Source of the DNA: Marinobacter denitrificans
GTDB lineage: Bacteria > Pseudomonadota > Gammaproteobacteria > Pseudomonadales > Oleiphilaceae
NCBI RefSeq assembly: GCF_008795955.1
Contig: NZ_VMHN01000004.1
Span: 62,001-126,000 of the forward strand
Reading direction: 5' to 3'
DNA: 64,000 nucleotides
Part shown: piece after piece, positions 26,378 to 36,618 of the stretch
How positions within the stretch are numbered: the first letter of the stretch is position 1
Layout: each line of letters opens with the position of its first letter
The notes under the pieces: generated by a model
What the model was told of the DNA's origin: nothing
Seen by the model: the letters and a program-made list of their open reading frames with translations, nothing else
The model's database searches: none
Program-made: the position numbers and the translations under genes

Positions 26378-26814
26378 ACTTCTCTCTCAGCGGTCAGTAT
26401 TTCTGCCACACAGACGACTTCGTCATCAACCAGAGCGCGGCATTCGAATTTATAGATTCCACGTTTGCCGGAGATCATCCGGGACTCCATGCTGAGCCTG
26501 TCTCCGGGCACTACAGGGCGCTTGAAGCGCGCCTTGCTGGAACCAGCCAGGTATTGTACCACGCCGTCCGACGGTTTCCGGCCCACCGTCAGGAACCCGA
26601 GAATGCCCGAGAGTTGTGCCATGGCTTCGATGATCAGCACGCCCGGCATAATCGGATTGTTAGGAAAGTGGCCGTTAAAAAATGGCTCGTTCAGGGAGAT
26701 GTTCTTGTATCCCTTGATAAACTGCCCCTTCTCCGCCTCGGTCACCCGGTCAACCAGTAAAAACGGGTAGCGGTGTGGCAGGTATTCCATGATTTCTTTG
26801 ATGGTCATAATCAT
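26374..26814 (-). CDS. fabZ: 3-hydroxyacyl-ACP dehydratase FabZ
   Basis: 146-residue hot-dog-fold dehydratase of fatty acid synthesis. It dehydrates 3-hydroxyacyl-ACP and competes with LpxA for 3-hydroxymyristoyl-ACP, balancing phospholipid against lipid A. The catalytic histidine is in [12 protein letters not shown] (His49) and the acid is Glu63 in [21 protein letters not shown] is the standard N-terminal block. Two Met codons (26814, 26808) are possible starts; neither has a strong ribosome site. It sits 11 bp after lpxD and overlaps lpxA by 4 nt. Confidence 0.97.
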   Translation of the reverse strand: MIMTIKEIMEYLPHRYPFLLVDRVTEAEKGQFIKGYKNISLNEPFFNGHFPNNPIMPGVLIIEAMAQLSGILGFLTVGRKPSDGVVQYLAGSSKARFKRPVVPGDRLSMESRMISGKRGIYKFECRALVDDEVVCVAEILTAEREV

Positions 26815-26825
26815 CAGTAACGGCC

Positions 26826-27851
26826 TCAGCCTTCTATTTTCTTTTCCAGTTCTTTTAGCCGACGCGCCATGGCATCAAGCTGACGAAAACGCACGGCGTT
26901 CTTGCGCCATTGTCGATTGGTGTCGGCGTTGGTGCCCGACGAATACACGCCTGGCTCCCGTATATCGCCGGTTACCAGGGTCATTCCGGTCAGGTGTACC
27001 TGATCCGCAATCGTCAGATGCCCTGCCACCCCCGAGGCGCCACCAAAAACGCAGTGGCGGCCAATATGGGTACTGCCTGCAATACCGACCATAGCCGCCA
27101 TGGCGCTGTGATCACCGATACTGACGTTGTGTGCAATCTGAATGAGATTGTCGAGTTTTACCCCATTGCCAATCACTGTGTCGTCCAGTGCGCCACGGTC
27201 AATGGTGGTGTTCGCCCCGACCTCGACATCATCGCCCAGGACTACCCTGCCAAGCTGGGCGATCCGGTGCCAGGCGCCCTTTTCATTGGCAAAGCCGAAG
27301 CCATCCGAACCAATCACGGCGCCGCTCAGGATATGGCAACGCTTGCCCAGCACAATGTCATGAGCCAAAGTTACCCGCGGACGTAAGACTGAGTGCTCAC
27401 CAATGGTGCAACGGGCACCAATAATACAACCGGCGCCAACTACCACGTTGTCACCAATAACGGCCTCAGCCTCGACAACAGCTTGCGGGCCGATACTGGC
27501 ACTTTGCGATACCTGCGCAGAAGGATCGATCACCGCAGATTCATGGACGCCTGCCCCCGGGGCTGGCGAAGGGTCAAACCAGTGGCTCAGGCGAGCATAC
27601 CCAAGGTAAGGATTGTCCAGTAACAGTACATTGGTAGCGCACTGATCAGCGACAGATGGCGAGAGAATGACCGCAGAAGCTCTGGTATCTGCAAGATAGC
27701 GTGCATAAGAAGGATTAGCCAGGAATGCGATCTGGCCCGGAGCCGCCGCCTGAAGCGTAGCAATCCCCACTATGTCAGTATCGGGGTCGCCCCTGAGTTC
27801 CGCCCCCAGCTCAGAGGCGATCTCGCCCAGCCGGTATGAACGCTTAGTCAT
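26826..27851 (-). CDS. lpxD: UDP-3-O-(3-hydroxyacyl)glucosamine N-acyltransferase
   Basis: 341-residue acyltransferase for the third step of lipid A synthesis, adding the N-linked acyl chain. It has an N-terminal uridine-binding domain (~1-100), a left-handed beta helix of hexapeptide repeats (~105-300) with the catalytic His in [11 protein letters not shown], and a C-terminal helix ([12 protein letters not shown]). The ATG at 27851 has GGAG 6 nt upstream and is preferred over an in-frame GTG at 27863. It follows skp and precedes fabZ in the conserved order. Confidence 0.97.
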   Translation of the reverse strand: MTKRSYRLGEIASELGAELRGDPDTDIVGIATLQAAAPGQIAFLANPSYARYLADTRASAVILSPSVADQCATNVLLLDNPYLGYARLSHWFDPSPAPGAGVHESAVIDPSAQVSQSASIGPQAVVEAEAVIGDNVVVGAGCIIGARCTIGEHSVLRPRVTLAHDIVLGKRCHILSGAVIGSDGFGFANEKGAWHRIAQLGRVVLGDDVEVGANTTIDRGALDDTVIGNGVKLDNLIQIAHNVSIGDHSAMAAMVGIAGSTHIGRHCVFGGASGVAGHLTIADQVHLTGMTLVTGDIREPGVYSSGTNADTNRQWRKNAVRFRQLDAMARRLKELEKKIEG

Positions 27852-27902
27852 TATCAGCTCCACAAGGTTTTTCCGGGCTGGCCAGTATCGGGCCCGCCGT
27901 GA

Positions 27903-28400
27903 TCAGCGGTCCAGCTTCTCCAGTAGCTCTTCCGTCAGGTTCATGTCGGGCTTGACGTATACCACGGCTTCACTGGGCAGAATTATGTCGAGGTCATGCT
28001 CGTCCAACAGTTCCTTGACGGCCGCATCCACTTCCGGACGGGCCTCTTCCAGAAACTGTTGCTTGCGATTTGCCACTGTGGAATCGAGGCGCTGCTTGAG
28101 AAAGTTGAACTCCTTGACCTTCTCCTGGAACTCGGTGGTCATTTTACTGCGCTCAGACTCGTTCATCATGGCGCCGTCTTTCTCGAGGCGCTCCTGCAGT
28201 TTGCGAGCAGCCTCCTGGGCTTCCCTGACCTTTGCTTCCTCACTGGAAAAATCCTGTTGCATCTGCGCGCTGAAATCTCTCGCATCTTTGGACGAGAATA
28301 GCGCCTGGCGCAAATCAACCACCCCAATACGGGTTTCAGCTGCAACTGTGGTGGTGGCCATCAGTGCGGCCAGCAATACTACCATGGACAATCGGAACAT
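27903..28400 (-). CDS. skp: Periplasmic chaperone Skp/OmpH
   Basis: 165-residue exported chaperone. A signal peptide (MFRLSMVVLLAALMATTTVAA) is followed by the family start TRIGVVDLRQAL. Then come long charged helices (~45-135), which in Skp form the tentacles of a trimer that holds unfolded outer-membrane proteins, and a final strand segment. It lies between bamA and lpxD, as usual, and feeds substrates to the BAM complex. Confidence 0.95.
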   Translation of the reverse strand: MFRLSMVVLLAALMATTTVAAETRIGVVDLRQALFSSKDARDFSAQMQQDFSSEEAKVREAQEAARKLQERLEKDGAMMNESERSKMTTEFQEKVKEFNFLKQRLDSTVANRKQQFLEEARPEVDAAVKELLDEHDLDIILPSEAVVYVKPDMNLTEELLEKLDR

Positions 28401-28450
28401 GTTGTTTCTCCTGTGTTTTATTATTTACCGCGTTTCCCTTCGCACTCTGA

Positions 28451-30769
28451 TCAGAATGTCTGCCCCAGGGAGAACTGGAATATCTGGGTATCATCGCCAC
28501 TCTTGTCGTTCAGAGGCTTGGCAAGACTGAACGCCAGCGGACCAACCGCTGTAATCCACTGAAATCCTACACCAGCCGACAGCCGTACTTCATCCAGGGC
28601 TGGATCAAAATTGCGGTCAGCGTCAAACACCTGCCCGGCATCGATGAAGAACGCCGTTCTCATTGAGCGGGTATCGCCTGCGAACGGTGTGGGGAAGATC
28701 AGCTCCAGGCTGCCCTCCGTCAACAGACTGCCACCGAACGGGTCGGGATCGGAGAAGTCGTTAGGCGCGTTTGTGGCCAAGGGTCCCAGCGAGTTTGCCT
28801 CATAACCACGCACCGAACCATAACCACCGGCGTAGAAGTGCTCGTAAAATGGCATGACCGAGCGCCCACTGTAACCATCACCATAGCCGATTTCTGAACG
28901 CGCCCGGAAGACCCAGGTCTGGTTCTCGTTAAACGGCTGATAGAACTCGGTTTTCTGGTTCACTTTATAGAACGTGAGATCACTGCCGGGTACGGCAACA
29001 TCCGTGGACAGTGAAACGCTGTAGCCATCGGTCGGCAGAACGCCCCTGTTCAACGTACTGCGGCGCCAGGAAGCAAACAGGAAGTAGTTATTGAAATCGT
29101 TACCTTCCTCTTCGATAAAGGTTCGCACTTCCTCAGAGGTGAACGAACCTGCCTTGACCTTGGAGAGCGTATATCCAAGGCCAAAGTTCAGCCGGGTGAT
29201 GTTGTCCGTGGGGTACCCGAAGGTGACCCGACCGCCATACTCGTCAAGCAGGTAGGAGGAAATATCCTGCTCTTCAAAATCGGTTTCGCGGGCGAATACG
29301 CTGAAGCCCCGACTTACGCCGTCCACTGTGTAGTAAGGGTCCAGGTAGGAAAAGTTGGCACTTTTGATGGAGTCGCTGACATTTACGCCAAAGGACACCC
29401 GCTTACCGCTGCCGAAGAAGTTGTTCTCGGACACATTGGCCCCGAGAATAACGCCAGACGCCTGGGAGAAACCAACCGACGCAGAAAGACTGCCGGTGGC
29501 CTGCTCCGCCACGGAATAGTTCACGTCCACCAGATCATCGGTGCCGGGAACAGGAACCGTTTCCACATCGACGGTTTCAAAGAAACCGAGCCGCTCGAGG
29601 CGGGTCTTGGAAAATTCGATTCTGTCCGTGGAAGCCACACCGCCTTCCATCTGGGTCATTTCCTGGCGCAGCACGTCGTCTCTTGTTGAAACATTGCCGT
29701 CAAAATTGATGCGCCGGACGTAGGCCCGCTTACCAGGTTCCACAAAGAAGGTCACTGATGCAGTGTCATCGTCGCCCGGCTCCGGCACGGCGTTTACATT
29801 GGCGAAGGCATAACCTTCACGGCCAAGGCGCCTGGACAGCGATTCTGAAATTGCCGTCATGCGGGAACGGGAAAATACGTCACCCTCTTCAATGGGGATA
29901 AGCTCGCGCAGCTCTTCCTCACCAACGATGAGCTCGCCACGCAGATTGACATCGGAAACCGTGTATTGGGGCCCTTCATTCAGGGAGATCGCAATGAACA
30001 CCTGCTTCTTGTCGGGCGAAATGGACACCTGACTGGATTCAACATTGAAGTCGATATAGCCGCGATCAAGATAGTAGGATCGCAGGGACTCCAGGTCGCC
30101 ACTCAGGCGTTCGCGGGCGTATTTGTCGGAATTGGTGATGGAGTTCCACCAGCTGGTGGTTTCCAGCTCGAACAGGGACAGCAGGGTTTCGTCATCGAAG
30201 GCGTCGTTACCCACAATGTTGATATGCTGAATGGCAGCCACTGTGCCTTCATTGATATCCAGCTTGATGGCCACCCGGTTACGGGGGAGATCTTCAGCAG
30301 TAGCCTTCACACGGGCGTTATAGCGCCCCTGACTGATGTAGGACCGGAGTATTTCCAGCTCCAGCCGTTCGAGGGTGGCACGGCGAAACACCTGGCCTTC
30401 CTGCAGGCCGGCCCCGGACAGCGCATCCATCAGCATGTCGGTTTCGATATTCTTGTTGCCTTCAATGTCGATGGAGGTGATGGATGGCCGCTCCTTCACG
30501 GTCAGGATCAGCACACCACCGTCACGACTGGCTTCAATATCGGTAAACAGCCCGGTGCGAAACAGGTCCTTGATGGCGGAAGCCAGCTCAACCTCGTCAA
30601 CAGGCTCCCCGATGGACACGGGAAACGCAGAGAATACCGTTCCTGCGGACACCCGCTGAAGGCCTTCTACCTCTATGTCGGATACGGTGAATTCATCAGC
30701 CAGAGCCGGTTTCATGGCGGAAGTGGCGATTGCCAAGCCTACAGCTAAACCCAGAAAAGAACGTCTCAT
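28451..30769 (-). CDS. bamA: Outer membrane protein assembly factor BamA
   Basis: 772-residue Omp85 protein, the core of the BAM machine that inserts beta-barrel proteins into the outer membrane. There is a signal peptide ending near ALADE, then five POTRA domains (~25-425) in which GNxxxxxxxL-type strands recur (GNKNIET, GNDAFDDETL, GNVSTRDDVL). The 16-strand barrel has the conserved lid-lock VRGYE motif (~640) and ends in Phe, the outer-membrane signature. Its position between rseP and skp is conserved. Length is close to the E. coli protein (810), slightly shorter. Confidence 0.98.
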   Translation of the reverse strand: MRRSFLGLAVGLAIATSAMKPALADEFTVSDIEVEGLQRVSAGTVFSAFPVSIGEPVDEVELASAIKDLFRTGLFTDIEASRDGGVLILTVKERPSITSIDIEGNKNIETDMLMDALSGAGLQEGQVFRRATLERLELEILRSYISQGRYNARVKATAEDLPRNRVAIKLDINEGTVAAIQHINIVGNDAFDDETLLSLFELETTSWWNSITNSDKYARERLSGDLESLRSYYLDRGYIDFNVESSQVSISPDKKQVFIAISLNEGPQYTVSDVNLRGELIVGEEELRELIPIEEGDVFSRSRMTAISESLSRRLGREGYAFANVNAVPEPGDDDTASVTFFVEPGKRAYVRRINFDGNVSTRDDVLRQEMTQMEGGVASTDRIEFSKTRLERLGFFETVDVETVPVPGTDDLVDVNYSVAEQATGSLSASVGFSQASGVILGANVSENNFFGSGKRVSFGVNVSDSIKSANFSYLDPYYTVDGVSRGFSVFARETDFEEQDISSYLLDEYGGRVTFGYPTDNITRLNFGLGYTLSKVKAGSFTSEEVRTFIEEEGNDFNNYFLFASWRRSTLNRGVLPTDGYSVSLSTDVAVPGSDLTFYKVNQKTEFYQPFNENQTWVFRARSEIGYGDGYSGRSVMPFYEHFYAGGYGSVRGYEANSLGPLATNAPNDFSDPDPFGGSLLTEGSLELIFPTPFAGDTRSMRTAFFIDAGQVFDADRNFDPALDEVRLSAGVGFQWITAVGPLAFSLAKPLNDKSGDDTQIFQFSLGQTF

Positions 30770-30812
30770 TCAGTAATTTCGCCTGTTGATGCGCGTAAGG
30801 AGTTCGCAATTC

Positions 30813-32162
30813 TCACAACCGCATCAGGTCGTTGTAAAGTGCAAACACCATTAATGTGAGAATCATTGCCATACCAATGCGTAATCCAAAAGCCTGAGCC
30901 TGCTCGGAAAGCGGCTTTCTGCGGATGGCTTCTATGGTGTAGTAGACAATATGCCCACCATCCAGAACCGGTACTGGCAACAGATTCAGTACCCCAAGAC
31001 TGACACTGAGGTAGGCAAGAAAACGTACAAAATCCTCGAAGCCGGAACTTACACTGGCTTCGGCTATCCTTGCAATGGTAATCGGGCCACTAAGGTTAGT
31101 GGGCGAGAGCAGCCCGGTCACCATTTTTTTGATGGCAACCAGCGTTAACCGGGTGTCGCCCCAGGTTTCGGACATGGCATTGGGAATCGCTGCCAGGGGC
31201 CCGTAACTGACATCCCGCAGCACGTCGTCCGGCCAGGTCACCTCACTGACGCCGGCCCCGACAAGCCCGGTAACGGTACCATCGTCGGCCTTGTGTTCGG
31301 CGGGCGTTACCACTATCTGCCGGGTGCTGCCGTCCCGCTCTACCGTAAGCTCCAGTGGTGTTTCAGGAGCTTCACGGATAAATGAAACCAGTTCGAACCA
31401 GTCAGAAACCGGCTCCCCGTCCACTGCCACTACTCTGTCGCCGGATTTCAGACCAGCAGCATCAGCCCGTCCGCCTGCGACAATCTCGCCCAGTACAGCC
31501 GGTACATCCGGCCGCCAGGGTGTCACGCCAAATTCACCCAGTGGATTGGGATTTTCATCATCAAGGCGCCAGCCGTCCAGAGAGCCTGTCAGCGTTCCCC
31601 GGCTGCCATCCCTGGAGACGTCGATGGTAATCTGGCCGAATTCACCGGTACGCTCCAGCAAACGCATGTTCACGTCCCGCCAGGAGGTCACACGATGGCC
31701 GTCAACTTCGTGGATCTCCATGCCGGAGGCCAGCCCGACACGGTCAGCAACGCTGCCGTCGTTGACTTCGCCAATGATGGGCGCGACGGTGGTGAAACCT
31801 ACAACGCTGAGCAACCAGTAAGCAAAGATGGCAAACAGGAAGTTGGCAACAGGCCCTGCTGCTGCGATGGCAATGCGCTTTGATGGCGGTTTGGAGTTGA
31901 AAGCCAGGTGCTTCTGGTCCTCAGGCACCGGGCCTTCCCGCTCGTCCAGCATCTTTACATAGCCGCCAAGCGGAATGGCCGCAACAGCGAACTCTGTGCC
32001 CTGGCGGTCGTACCAGGAAAATAACGGCTTACCAAAACCCACCGAAAAACGCAGCACCTTCACCCCACAGCGTCGTGCCACCCAGAAGTGACCGAACTCA
32101 TGAAGGGTTACAAGAATGCCCAGCGTCAGTACCAGCGCCAGTATGGTTTCAACTATCTGCAT
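30813..32162 (-). CDS. rseP: Site-2 protease RseP
   Basis: 449-residue intramembrane zinc metalloprotease that cleaves anti-sigma factor RseA and signal-peptide remnants. HEFGH (21-25) lies in the first transmembrane helix, and the third zinc ligand is in PVLDGGH near the C-terminus. Two periplasmic PDZ domains (~115-310) contain the ligand loops, and four transmembrane segments are expected. Its neighbours dxr upstream and bamA downstream are conserved. It starts 48 bp after the dxr stop. Confidence 0.97.
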   Translation of the reverse strand: MQIVETILALVLTLGILVTLHEFGHFWVARRCGVKVLRFSVGFGKPLFSWYDRQGTEFAVAAIPLGGYVKMLDEREGPVPEDQKHLAFNSKPPSKRIAIAAAGPVANFLFAIFAYWLLSVVGFTTVAPIIGEVNDGSVADRVGLASGMEIHEVDGHRVTSWRDVNMRLLERTGEFGQITIDVSRDGSRGTLTGSLDGWRLDDENPNPLGEFGVTPWRPDVPAVLGEIVAGGRADAAGLKSGDRVVAVDGEPVSDWFELVSFIREAPETPLELTVERDGSTRQIVVTPAEHKADDGTVTGLVGAGVSEVTWPDDVLRDVSYGPLAAIPNAMSETWGDTRLTLVAIKKMVTGLLSPTNLSGPITIARIAEASVSSGFEDFVRFLAYLSVSLGVLNLLPVPVLDGGHIVYYTIEAIRRKPLSEQAQAFGLRIGMAMILTLMVFALYNDLMRL

Positions 32163-32210
32163 AGTGTTCTCTGTTGAATTTGATCAGCCCGCCTGCCGGG
32201 CCTGCCTGAA

Positions 32211-33404
32211 TCAGACAGCCCGCCCGAGAATCTGTTCCCGGGCCAGGGAGCGGGCCTCGGCGTCCTTGGCAAAGATGGTATCGAAACTGTCAGCTGGCAC
32301 AACCTCTGTGGCCGCCAGGGTGTGCTCAATGATAGAGGGAATATCCACAAACCTCACCTTGCCGGCGAGAAAGGCTGCCACTGCCTCTTCATTGGCCGCG
32401 TTCAGCACAGCCGGCGCCGTTCCTCCCTGCTGAAAAGCCTCAGCAGCGAGCCGGAGGCAAGGAAAGCGATCAAGGTCCGGCCGTTCGAAGTTGAACTGCC
32501 CGACACGGAAAAGATCCAGCGGTGGCACGCCGGCGTCGATCCGTTCAGGCCACGCCAGGCCATTGGCAATGGGTGTGCGCATATCGGGACTGCCGAGCTG
32601 GGCGAGCACCGAGCCATCGGCGTATTCCACCATCGAGTGGATAATGCTTTCCGGGTGCACGTGTACTTCAATCATGTCTGGCGTGGTGTTAAACAACCAG
32701 CAGGCCTCAATCAATTCAAGACCTTTGTTCATCAGTGTTGCTGAGTCTACGGAGATTTTCTGGCCCATAGACCAGTTGGGATGGGCACAGGCCTCAGCCG
32801 GCAACACATGACGGAGGGCTTCGGCCGAATGAGTGCGAAAGGGCCCGCCGGACGCCGTCAGCAAAATGCGGGTGATACCTGCACCGTGGGTATTCCGGAT
32901 CTTGTCCGGGGGCATGCACTGGAAGATAGCATTATGTTCGCTGTCTATCGGCAACACTTCTGCGCCAGAGGCGGCGACGGCGTCCATGAACAGCTTGCCG
33001 GACATTACCAACGCTTCCTTGTTGGCCAACAGCACACGCTTGCCCGCGCGCACCGCTGCCAACGTGGGAGGCAGGCCTGCAGCCCCAACGATAGCGGCCA
33101 TCACAGTGTCGGCTTCGGGATCTGCAGCTACCCCGGCCAGTGCTTCAGTGCCACTGAGTACCGTTACCTCGGGCAAATTGGAAAGCGCCACAGTTAATGC
33201 CTGAGCGGCTTTCTGATCGGCCATTACCGCATAACGCGGACAAAATTCATGACACAGCTCCGCCATGCTCTCAACGCTGGTACTGGCAGTGAGCGCGTGC
33301 ACAGAAAAGCGATCCGGATGCCGGCGGACCACGTCCAGCGTATTCAGACCTATGGAGCCTGTTGCACCCAGTATCGTTATCGAACGCTTCACAGAGATCA
33401 CCAT
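32211..33404 (-). CDS. dxr: 1-deoxy-D-xylulose 5-phosphate reductoisomerase
   Basis: 397-residue enzyme of the MEP isoprenoid pathway, converting DXP to MEP with NADPH. Visible are the nucleotide-binding GATGSIG near the N-terminus, LLANKEALV, the metal and substrate motif DSEHNAIFQ, and [20 protein letters not shown]. The ATG at 33404 overlaps the cdsA stop by 7 nt; GTG codons at 33401 and 33392 are alternative starts. Product flows to undecaprenyl diphosphate through uppS two genes upstream. Confidence 0.97.
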   Translation of the reverse strand: MVISVKRSITILGATGSIGLNTLDVVRRHPDRFSVHALTASTSVESMAELCHEFCPRYAVMADQKAAQALTVALSNLPEVTVLSGTEALAGVAADPEADTVMAAIVGAAGLPPTLAAVRAGKRVLLANKEALVMSGKLFMDAVAASGAEVLPIDSEHNAIFQCMPPDKIRNTHGAGITRILLTASGGPFRTHSAEALRHVLPAEACAHPNWSMGQKISVDSATLMNKGLELIEACWLFNTTPDMIEVHVHPESIIHSMVEYADGSVLAQLGSPDMRTPIANGLAWPERIDAGVPPLDLFRVGQFNFERPDLDRFPCLRLAAEAFQQGGTAPAVLNAANEEAVAAFLAGKVRFVDIPSIIEHTLAATEVVPADSFDTIFAKDAEARSLAREQILGRAV

Positions 33405-34237
33405 TGCCCTGTGGTCAGCCAGCCAATCAGCGTAATAACCAGTGCGAATACAGGAATCGCTGCCGTCAGGCTGTCGATCCTGTCCATTATGCCACCATGG
33501 CCTGGTAACAGCTGGCTACTATCCTTAATGCCGCGAAAACGCTTGAGCATGCTTTCCAGCAAATCACCCAGCACTGAGACTAAACCGGTCACCAGGCTTG
33601 CGATAACCAGCAGCAAAGATTGAGCAACCGTTGCCGAGGCCAGCATGCCGATAATGATGGCGAACACGGCAACAGCTACCAGGCCACCCCAGACACCGGC
33701 CCAGGACTTGCCCGGGCTGACACGTGGCGCGAGCTTGGCCTTACCGAACGCACGACCGGCGAAGTAGGCACCAATATCGGCTACCCAAACCACACAGAAG
33801 ACATAGAGAATAACCAGAAGATTGTTGGTACTGTCCCCGAACTCGAAGCCGCCGGTGCGAATATGGTTGAGCCCCACCCAGGCCGGAACCAGCACCAGAA
33901 GGCCCATAATAGCTCTGGCCGGCACGCTGCCCCAGCGCTCGGAACCGTCTGGATAGCTTCGCACCAGCAGAAAACACAGAATCCACCAGAAAAGCGCCAG
34001 CCAGAGTACCGCAACGGCGGGCACATTCAACAGCCCATAGAGCACGGCAGCAACCACCACCGCATAGGCCACTCGAGCTGCCGGGGCCACAATACCGGAC
34101 ATATTGGCCCACTCCCATGCCCCAAGGGTAATGATGGCGCCGGTAAACAGGGCAAAGCCCAGAGGCGGCAGGAAGAAAATGCCACCGATGGCAATGGGCG
34201 CCAGTATAAGCGCAGTGATAATACGGGTTTTAAGCAC
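33398..34237 (-). CDS. cdsA: Phosphatidate cytidylyltransferase
   Basis: 279-residue integral membrane enzyme making CDP-diacylglycerol, the precursor of all phospholipids. I place the start at the GTG at 34237, giving [17 protein letters not shown] at the N-terminus and a 22-bp gap from uppS. A longer reading from 34327 would overlap uppS by 68 nt and add 30 hydrophilic residues not usual for the family. About eight transmembrane segments are visible. The CDS signature is complete near the C-terminus: [19 protein letters not shown] followed by DRID. Confidence 0.93.
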   Translation of the reverse strand: MLKTRIITALILAPIAIGGIFFLPPLGFALFTGAIITLGAWEWANMSGIVAPAARVAYAVVVAAVLYGLLNVPAVAVLWLALFWWILCFLLVRSYPDGSERWGSVPARAIMGLLVLVPAWVGLNHIRTGGFEFGDSTNNLLVILYVFCVVWVADIGAYFAGRAFGKAKLAPRVSPGKSWAGVWGGLVAVAVFAIIIGMLASATVAQSLLLVIASLVTGLVSVLGDLLESMLKRFRGIKDSSQLLPGHGGIMDRIDSLTAAIPVFALVITLIGWLTTGQW

Positions 34238-34259
34238 GGTATCGTTCGCTATCTTGTCG

Positions 34260-35030
34260 TTATTGTTCCGATGACACGCTGGCGATCTGGTCATCGGTCT
34301 GACCAAACCGGCGTTTCCGGCCCGCATACGCCTGTAGCGCCTGGCTCATTTCCTGTTCACGGAAATCCGGCCAGTAAACAGGAGAAAAGTACAACTCAGT
34401 GTAAGCCAGGTGCCAGAGCATGAAATTGCTGATGCGTTGCTCTCCCGCCGTCCTGATCATCAGGTCGGGCATGGGGAGGTCGCCAATGGAGAGATGCTGC
34501 TGTATCAGGTCGTCAGTGATATCCGAAGGCGCCAGCTCGCCCGTGCGTACCTTCTCGGCCACTGTTCGGCTGGCCTGGGTAATATCCCAGTGGCCACCGT
34601 AGTTTGCGGCTATGACCAGAGTCATGCGGGTGTTGTCACGGGTGAGCTCTTCGGCACGGCTCATGTGTTCCTGAAGGTTCGCGCTGAAGGCCGAGCGGTC
34701 GCCAATAATGCGCAGGCAGATATCATTGCGATGAAGCTTTTTCACTTCCCGCTCCAGGGCAAACAGGAACAGGCGCATAAGAGCGGACACTTCATCCTCC
34801 GGACGGCGCCAGTTCTCACTGGAGAAAGCGAAAAGTGTCAGCACCTCCACCCCTTCCCGGGCACAGGTTTCCACCACGGATCTGACCGCTTTCACACCTG
34901 CCTTATGGCCGGCAACGCCTTTCAACCGCCGGGCTTTCGCCCAGCGGTTGTTTCCATCCATGATGATGGCCACATGCCGGGGCCGACTACCAGCCGATAC
35001 CGGAATCTGTGCGGATACACTTTCCGTCAT
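34260..35030 (-). CDS. uppS: Undecaprenyl diphosphate synthase
   Basis: 256-residue cis-prenyltransferase that makes the C55 carrier lipid for peptidoglycan and O-antigen. The catalytic Asp is in IMDGNNRWAK (Asp25). FAFSSENWRRP binds substrate, and IRTAGEQRISNFMLW carries the isopentenyl diphosphate-binding Arg and Ser residues; the common form is IRTGGEQ, so Ala replaces Gly here. It lies between frr (75-bp gap) and cdsA. Confidence 0.97.
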   Translation of the reverse strand: MTESVSAQIPVSAGSRPRHVAIIMDGNNRWAKARRLKGVAGHKAGVKAVRSVVETCAREGVEVLTLFAFSSENWRRPEDEVSALMRLFLFALEREVKKLHRNDICLRIIGDRSAFSANLQEHMSRAEELTRDNTRMTLVIAANYGGHWDITQASRTVAEKVRTGELAPSDITDDLIQQHLSIGDLPMPDLMIRTAGEQRISNFMLWHLAYTELYFSPVYWPDFREQEMSQALQAYAGRKRRFGQTDDQIASVSSEQ

Positions 35031-35105
35031 GCAATCCCCTGTTCAGCCCACACCCGGCAGTGCCGGTGGCACGGACTGATCACGTTGCTGAAATTGTCCA
35101 ACTGC

Positions 35106-35663
35106 TCAGACAGCCATCAGGTCCTCTTCCTTGGCCTTTAGCTGTTTCTCCACCTCGGCGATATAGCGGTCGGTCAATTTCTGGATTTCGTCCTCACCGT
35201 AGCGCTCTTCGTCTTCGTTGATTTCCTTTTCTTTCAGCAGCTCTTTGAGCGTGCTGTTGGCATCACGGCGTGCGTTGCGGACGGAAACCTTGCCATGCTC
35301 CGCATCTGCGCGGGCCTGCTTGACCATTTCCTTACGGGTTTCTTCGGTCAGCATCGGCATTGGAATACGAATAACCTCGCCATTGTTGGACGGGTTCAGG
35401 CCCAGATCCGACATCATGATGGCTTTTTCAATCTTCGGCAGCAGCGGCTTTTCCCAGGGCGAGACGGCCAATGTACGGTTATCTTCCACGTTCACACTCG
35501 CCACCTGCTTCAGCGGCGTCTCCTGGCCGTAATAATCAACCATTACGCTGTCCAGAATGGAGGGATGGGCACGACCGGTACGGATCTTGTTGAAAGCCGC
35601 GGTCAGGGACTCAAGGCTTTTCTTCATCTTTTTTTCGGCATCAGCTTTAATATCGTCAATCAC
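35106..35663 (-). CDS. frr: Ribosome recycling factor
   Basis: 185-residue RRF, which with EF-G splits post-termination ribosomes. The full-length family pattern is present: N-terminal [17 protein letters not shown], the [11 protein letters not shown] loop and the three-helix bundle with VRNARRDAN. It follows pyrH by 42 bp and precedes uppS in the conserved order. No anomalies. Confidence 0.98.
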   Translation of the reverse strand: MIDDIKADAEKKMKKSLESLTAAFNKIRTGRAHPSILDSVMVDYYGQETPLKQVASVNVEDNRTLAVSPWEKPLLPKIEKAIMMSDLGLNPSNNGEVIRIPMPMLTEETRKEMVKQARADAEHGKVSVRNARRDANSTLKELLKEKEINEDEERYGEDEIQKLTDRYIAEVEKQLKAKEEDLMAV

Positions 35664-35705
35664 TGCAGCATCCTCGGATTCGTTGTTCAGAATTACTCAA
35701 TCAGG

Positions 35706-36434
35706 TTACTCAATCAATGTGCCTTCCGTTTCTCCGGTCACAATCCGGGTGAGCGCGCCAGCCCGGTTCATATCGAAGACACGAAGGGGCATACCGTGGT
35801 CCCGGGCAAGGCAGATGGCGGTCAGGTCCATCACACCCAGTTTCTTGTCCAGCACTTCATCGTAAGTGAGGTGTTCGTACTTTTCCGCCGTCGGGTCCTT
35901 GTAGGGGTCCGCGGAATAAACACCATCAACCTTTGTAGCTTTCAATACAGCATCGGCTTCAATCTCGATACCACGCAGACAAGCCGCTGAATCGGTTGTA
36001 AAAAACGGATTCCCCGTTCCGGCGCAGAAAATCACCACGTCGCCGTCTTTCAGATCACGTACCGCACGGCGGCGATCGTAATGCTCAACAATACCACTCA
36101 TGGGGATAGCAGACATTACCCGGGTACGAATGTTGGAGCGCTCAAGGGCATCACGCATGGCCAACCCGTTCATCACGGTTGCCAGCATTCCCATGTGGTC
36201 GCCCGTCACTCTGTCCATGCCGGCAGCATTCAGAGCAGCTCCTCGGAAAAGGTTACCACCACCAATCACCAGGGCGACCTGGACACCAATACCGATCAGT
36301 GAACCAATATCCAGCGCCATACGGTCAAGCACTTTGGGGTCAATCCCGAAACCATGATCGCCCACCAGGGCTTCGCCACTGAGCTTGAGCAGTACACGTT
36401 TGTATCTGGGCTGGGTCTTAGACGACTTCGGCAT
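35706..36434 (-). CDS. pyrH: UMP kinase
   Basis: 242-residue amino-acid-kinase-fold enzyme phosphorylating UMP. The start is the ATG at 36434, preceded by AAGGGGAA; the frame is open for 36 further codons upstream but these match no family sequence. [24 protein letters not shown] and [14 protein letters not shown] are the expected nucleotide and substrate loops. It follows tsf after a ~184-bp gap that holds an inverted repeat. Confidence 0.97.
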   Translation of the reverse strand: MPKSSKTQPRYKRVLLKLSGEALVGDHGFGIDPKVLDRMALDIGSLIGIGVQVALVIGGGNLFRGAALNAAGMDRVTGDHMGMLATVMNGLAMRDALERSNIRTRVMSAIPMSGIVEHYDRRRAVRDLKDGDVVIFCAGTGNPFFTTDSAACLRGIEIEADAVLKATKVDGVYSADPYKDPTAEKYEHLTYDEVLDKKLGVMDLTAICLARDHGMPLRVFDMNRAGALTRIVTGETEGTLIE

Positions 36435-36487
36435 GAGGTTCCCCTTCTCTGTGTCTGGCTTGGTGTCTGGCAGGACAAGCTTCTCAG

Positions 36488-36535
36488 GCTTGTATCTGAC
36501 ATACTCCTCGAAAAAGGGGTATCTCAGATACAAGC
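36488..36535 (-). repeat. Perfect 12-bp inverted repeat (hairpin) between tsf and pyrH
   Basis: GCTTGTATCTGA (36488-36499) and its complement TCAGATACAAGC (36524-36535) enclose a 24-nt middle that adds ATAC/GTAT pairing. In the minus-strand transcript this is a long stem-loop in the tsf-pyrH spacer. There is no T-run after it, so attenuation, RNA processing or protection of the upstream mRNA is more likely than intrinsic termination. Confidence 0.75.
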
Positions 36536-36618
36536 CCGCCACGAGAGCCGGACTACTCCAGCCAACGTGGCAGACTCGAACGGTGCCTCAGCCTTGGCTT
36601 TGGCACCTGTCAGAAGGA

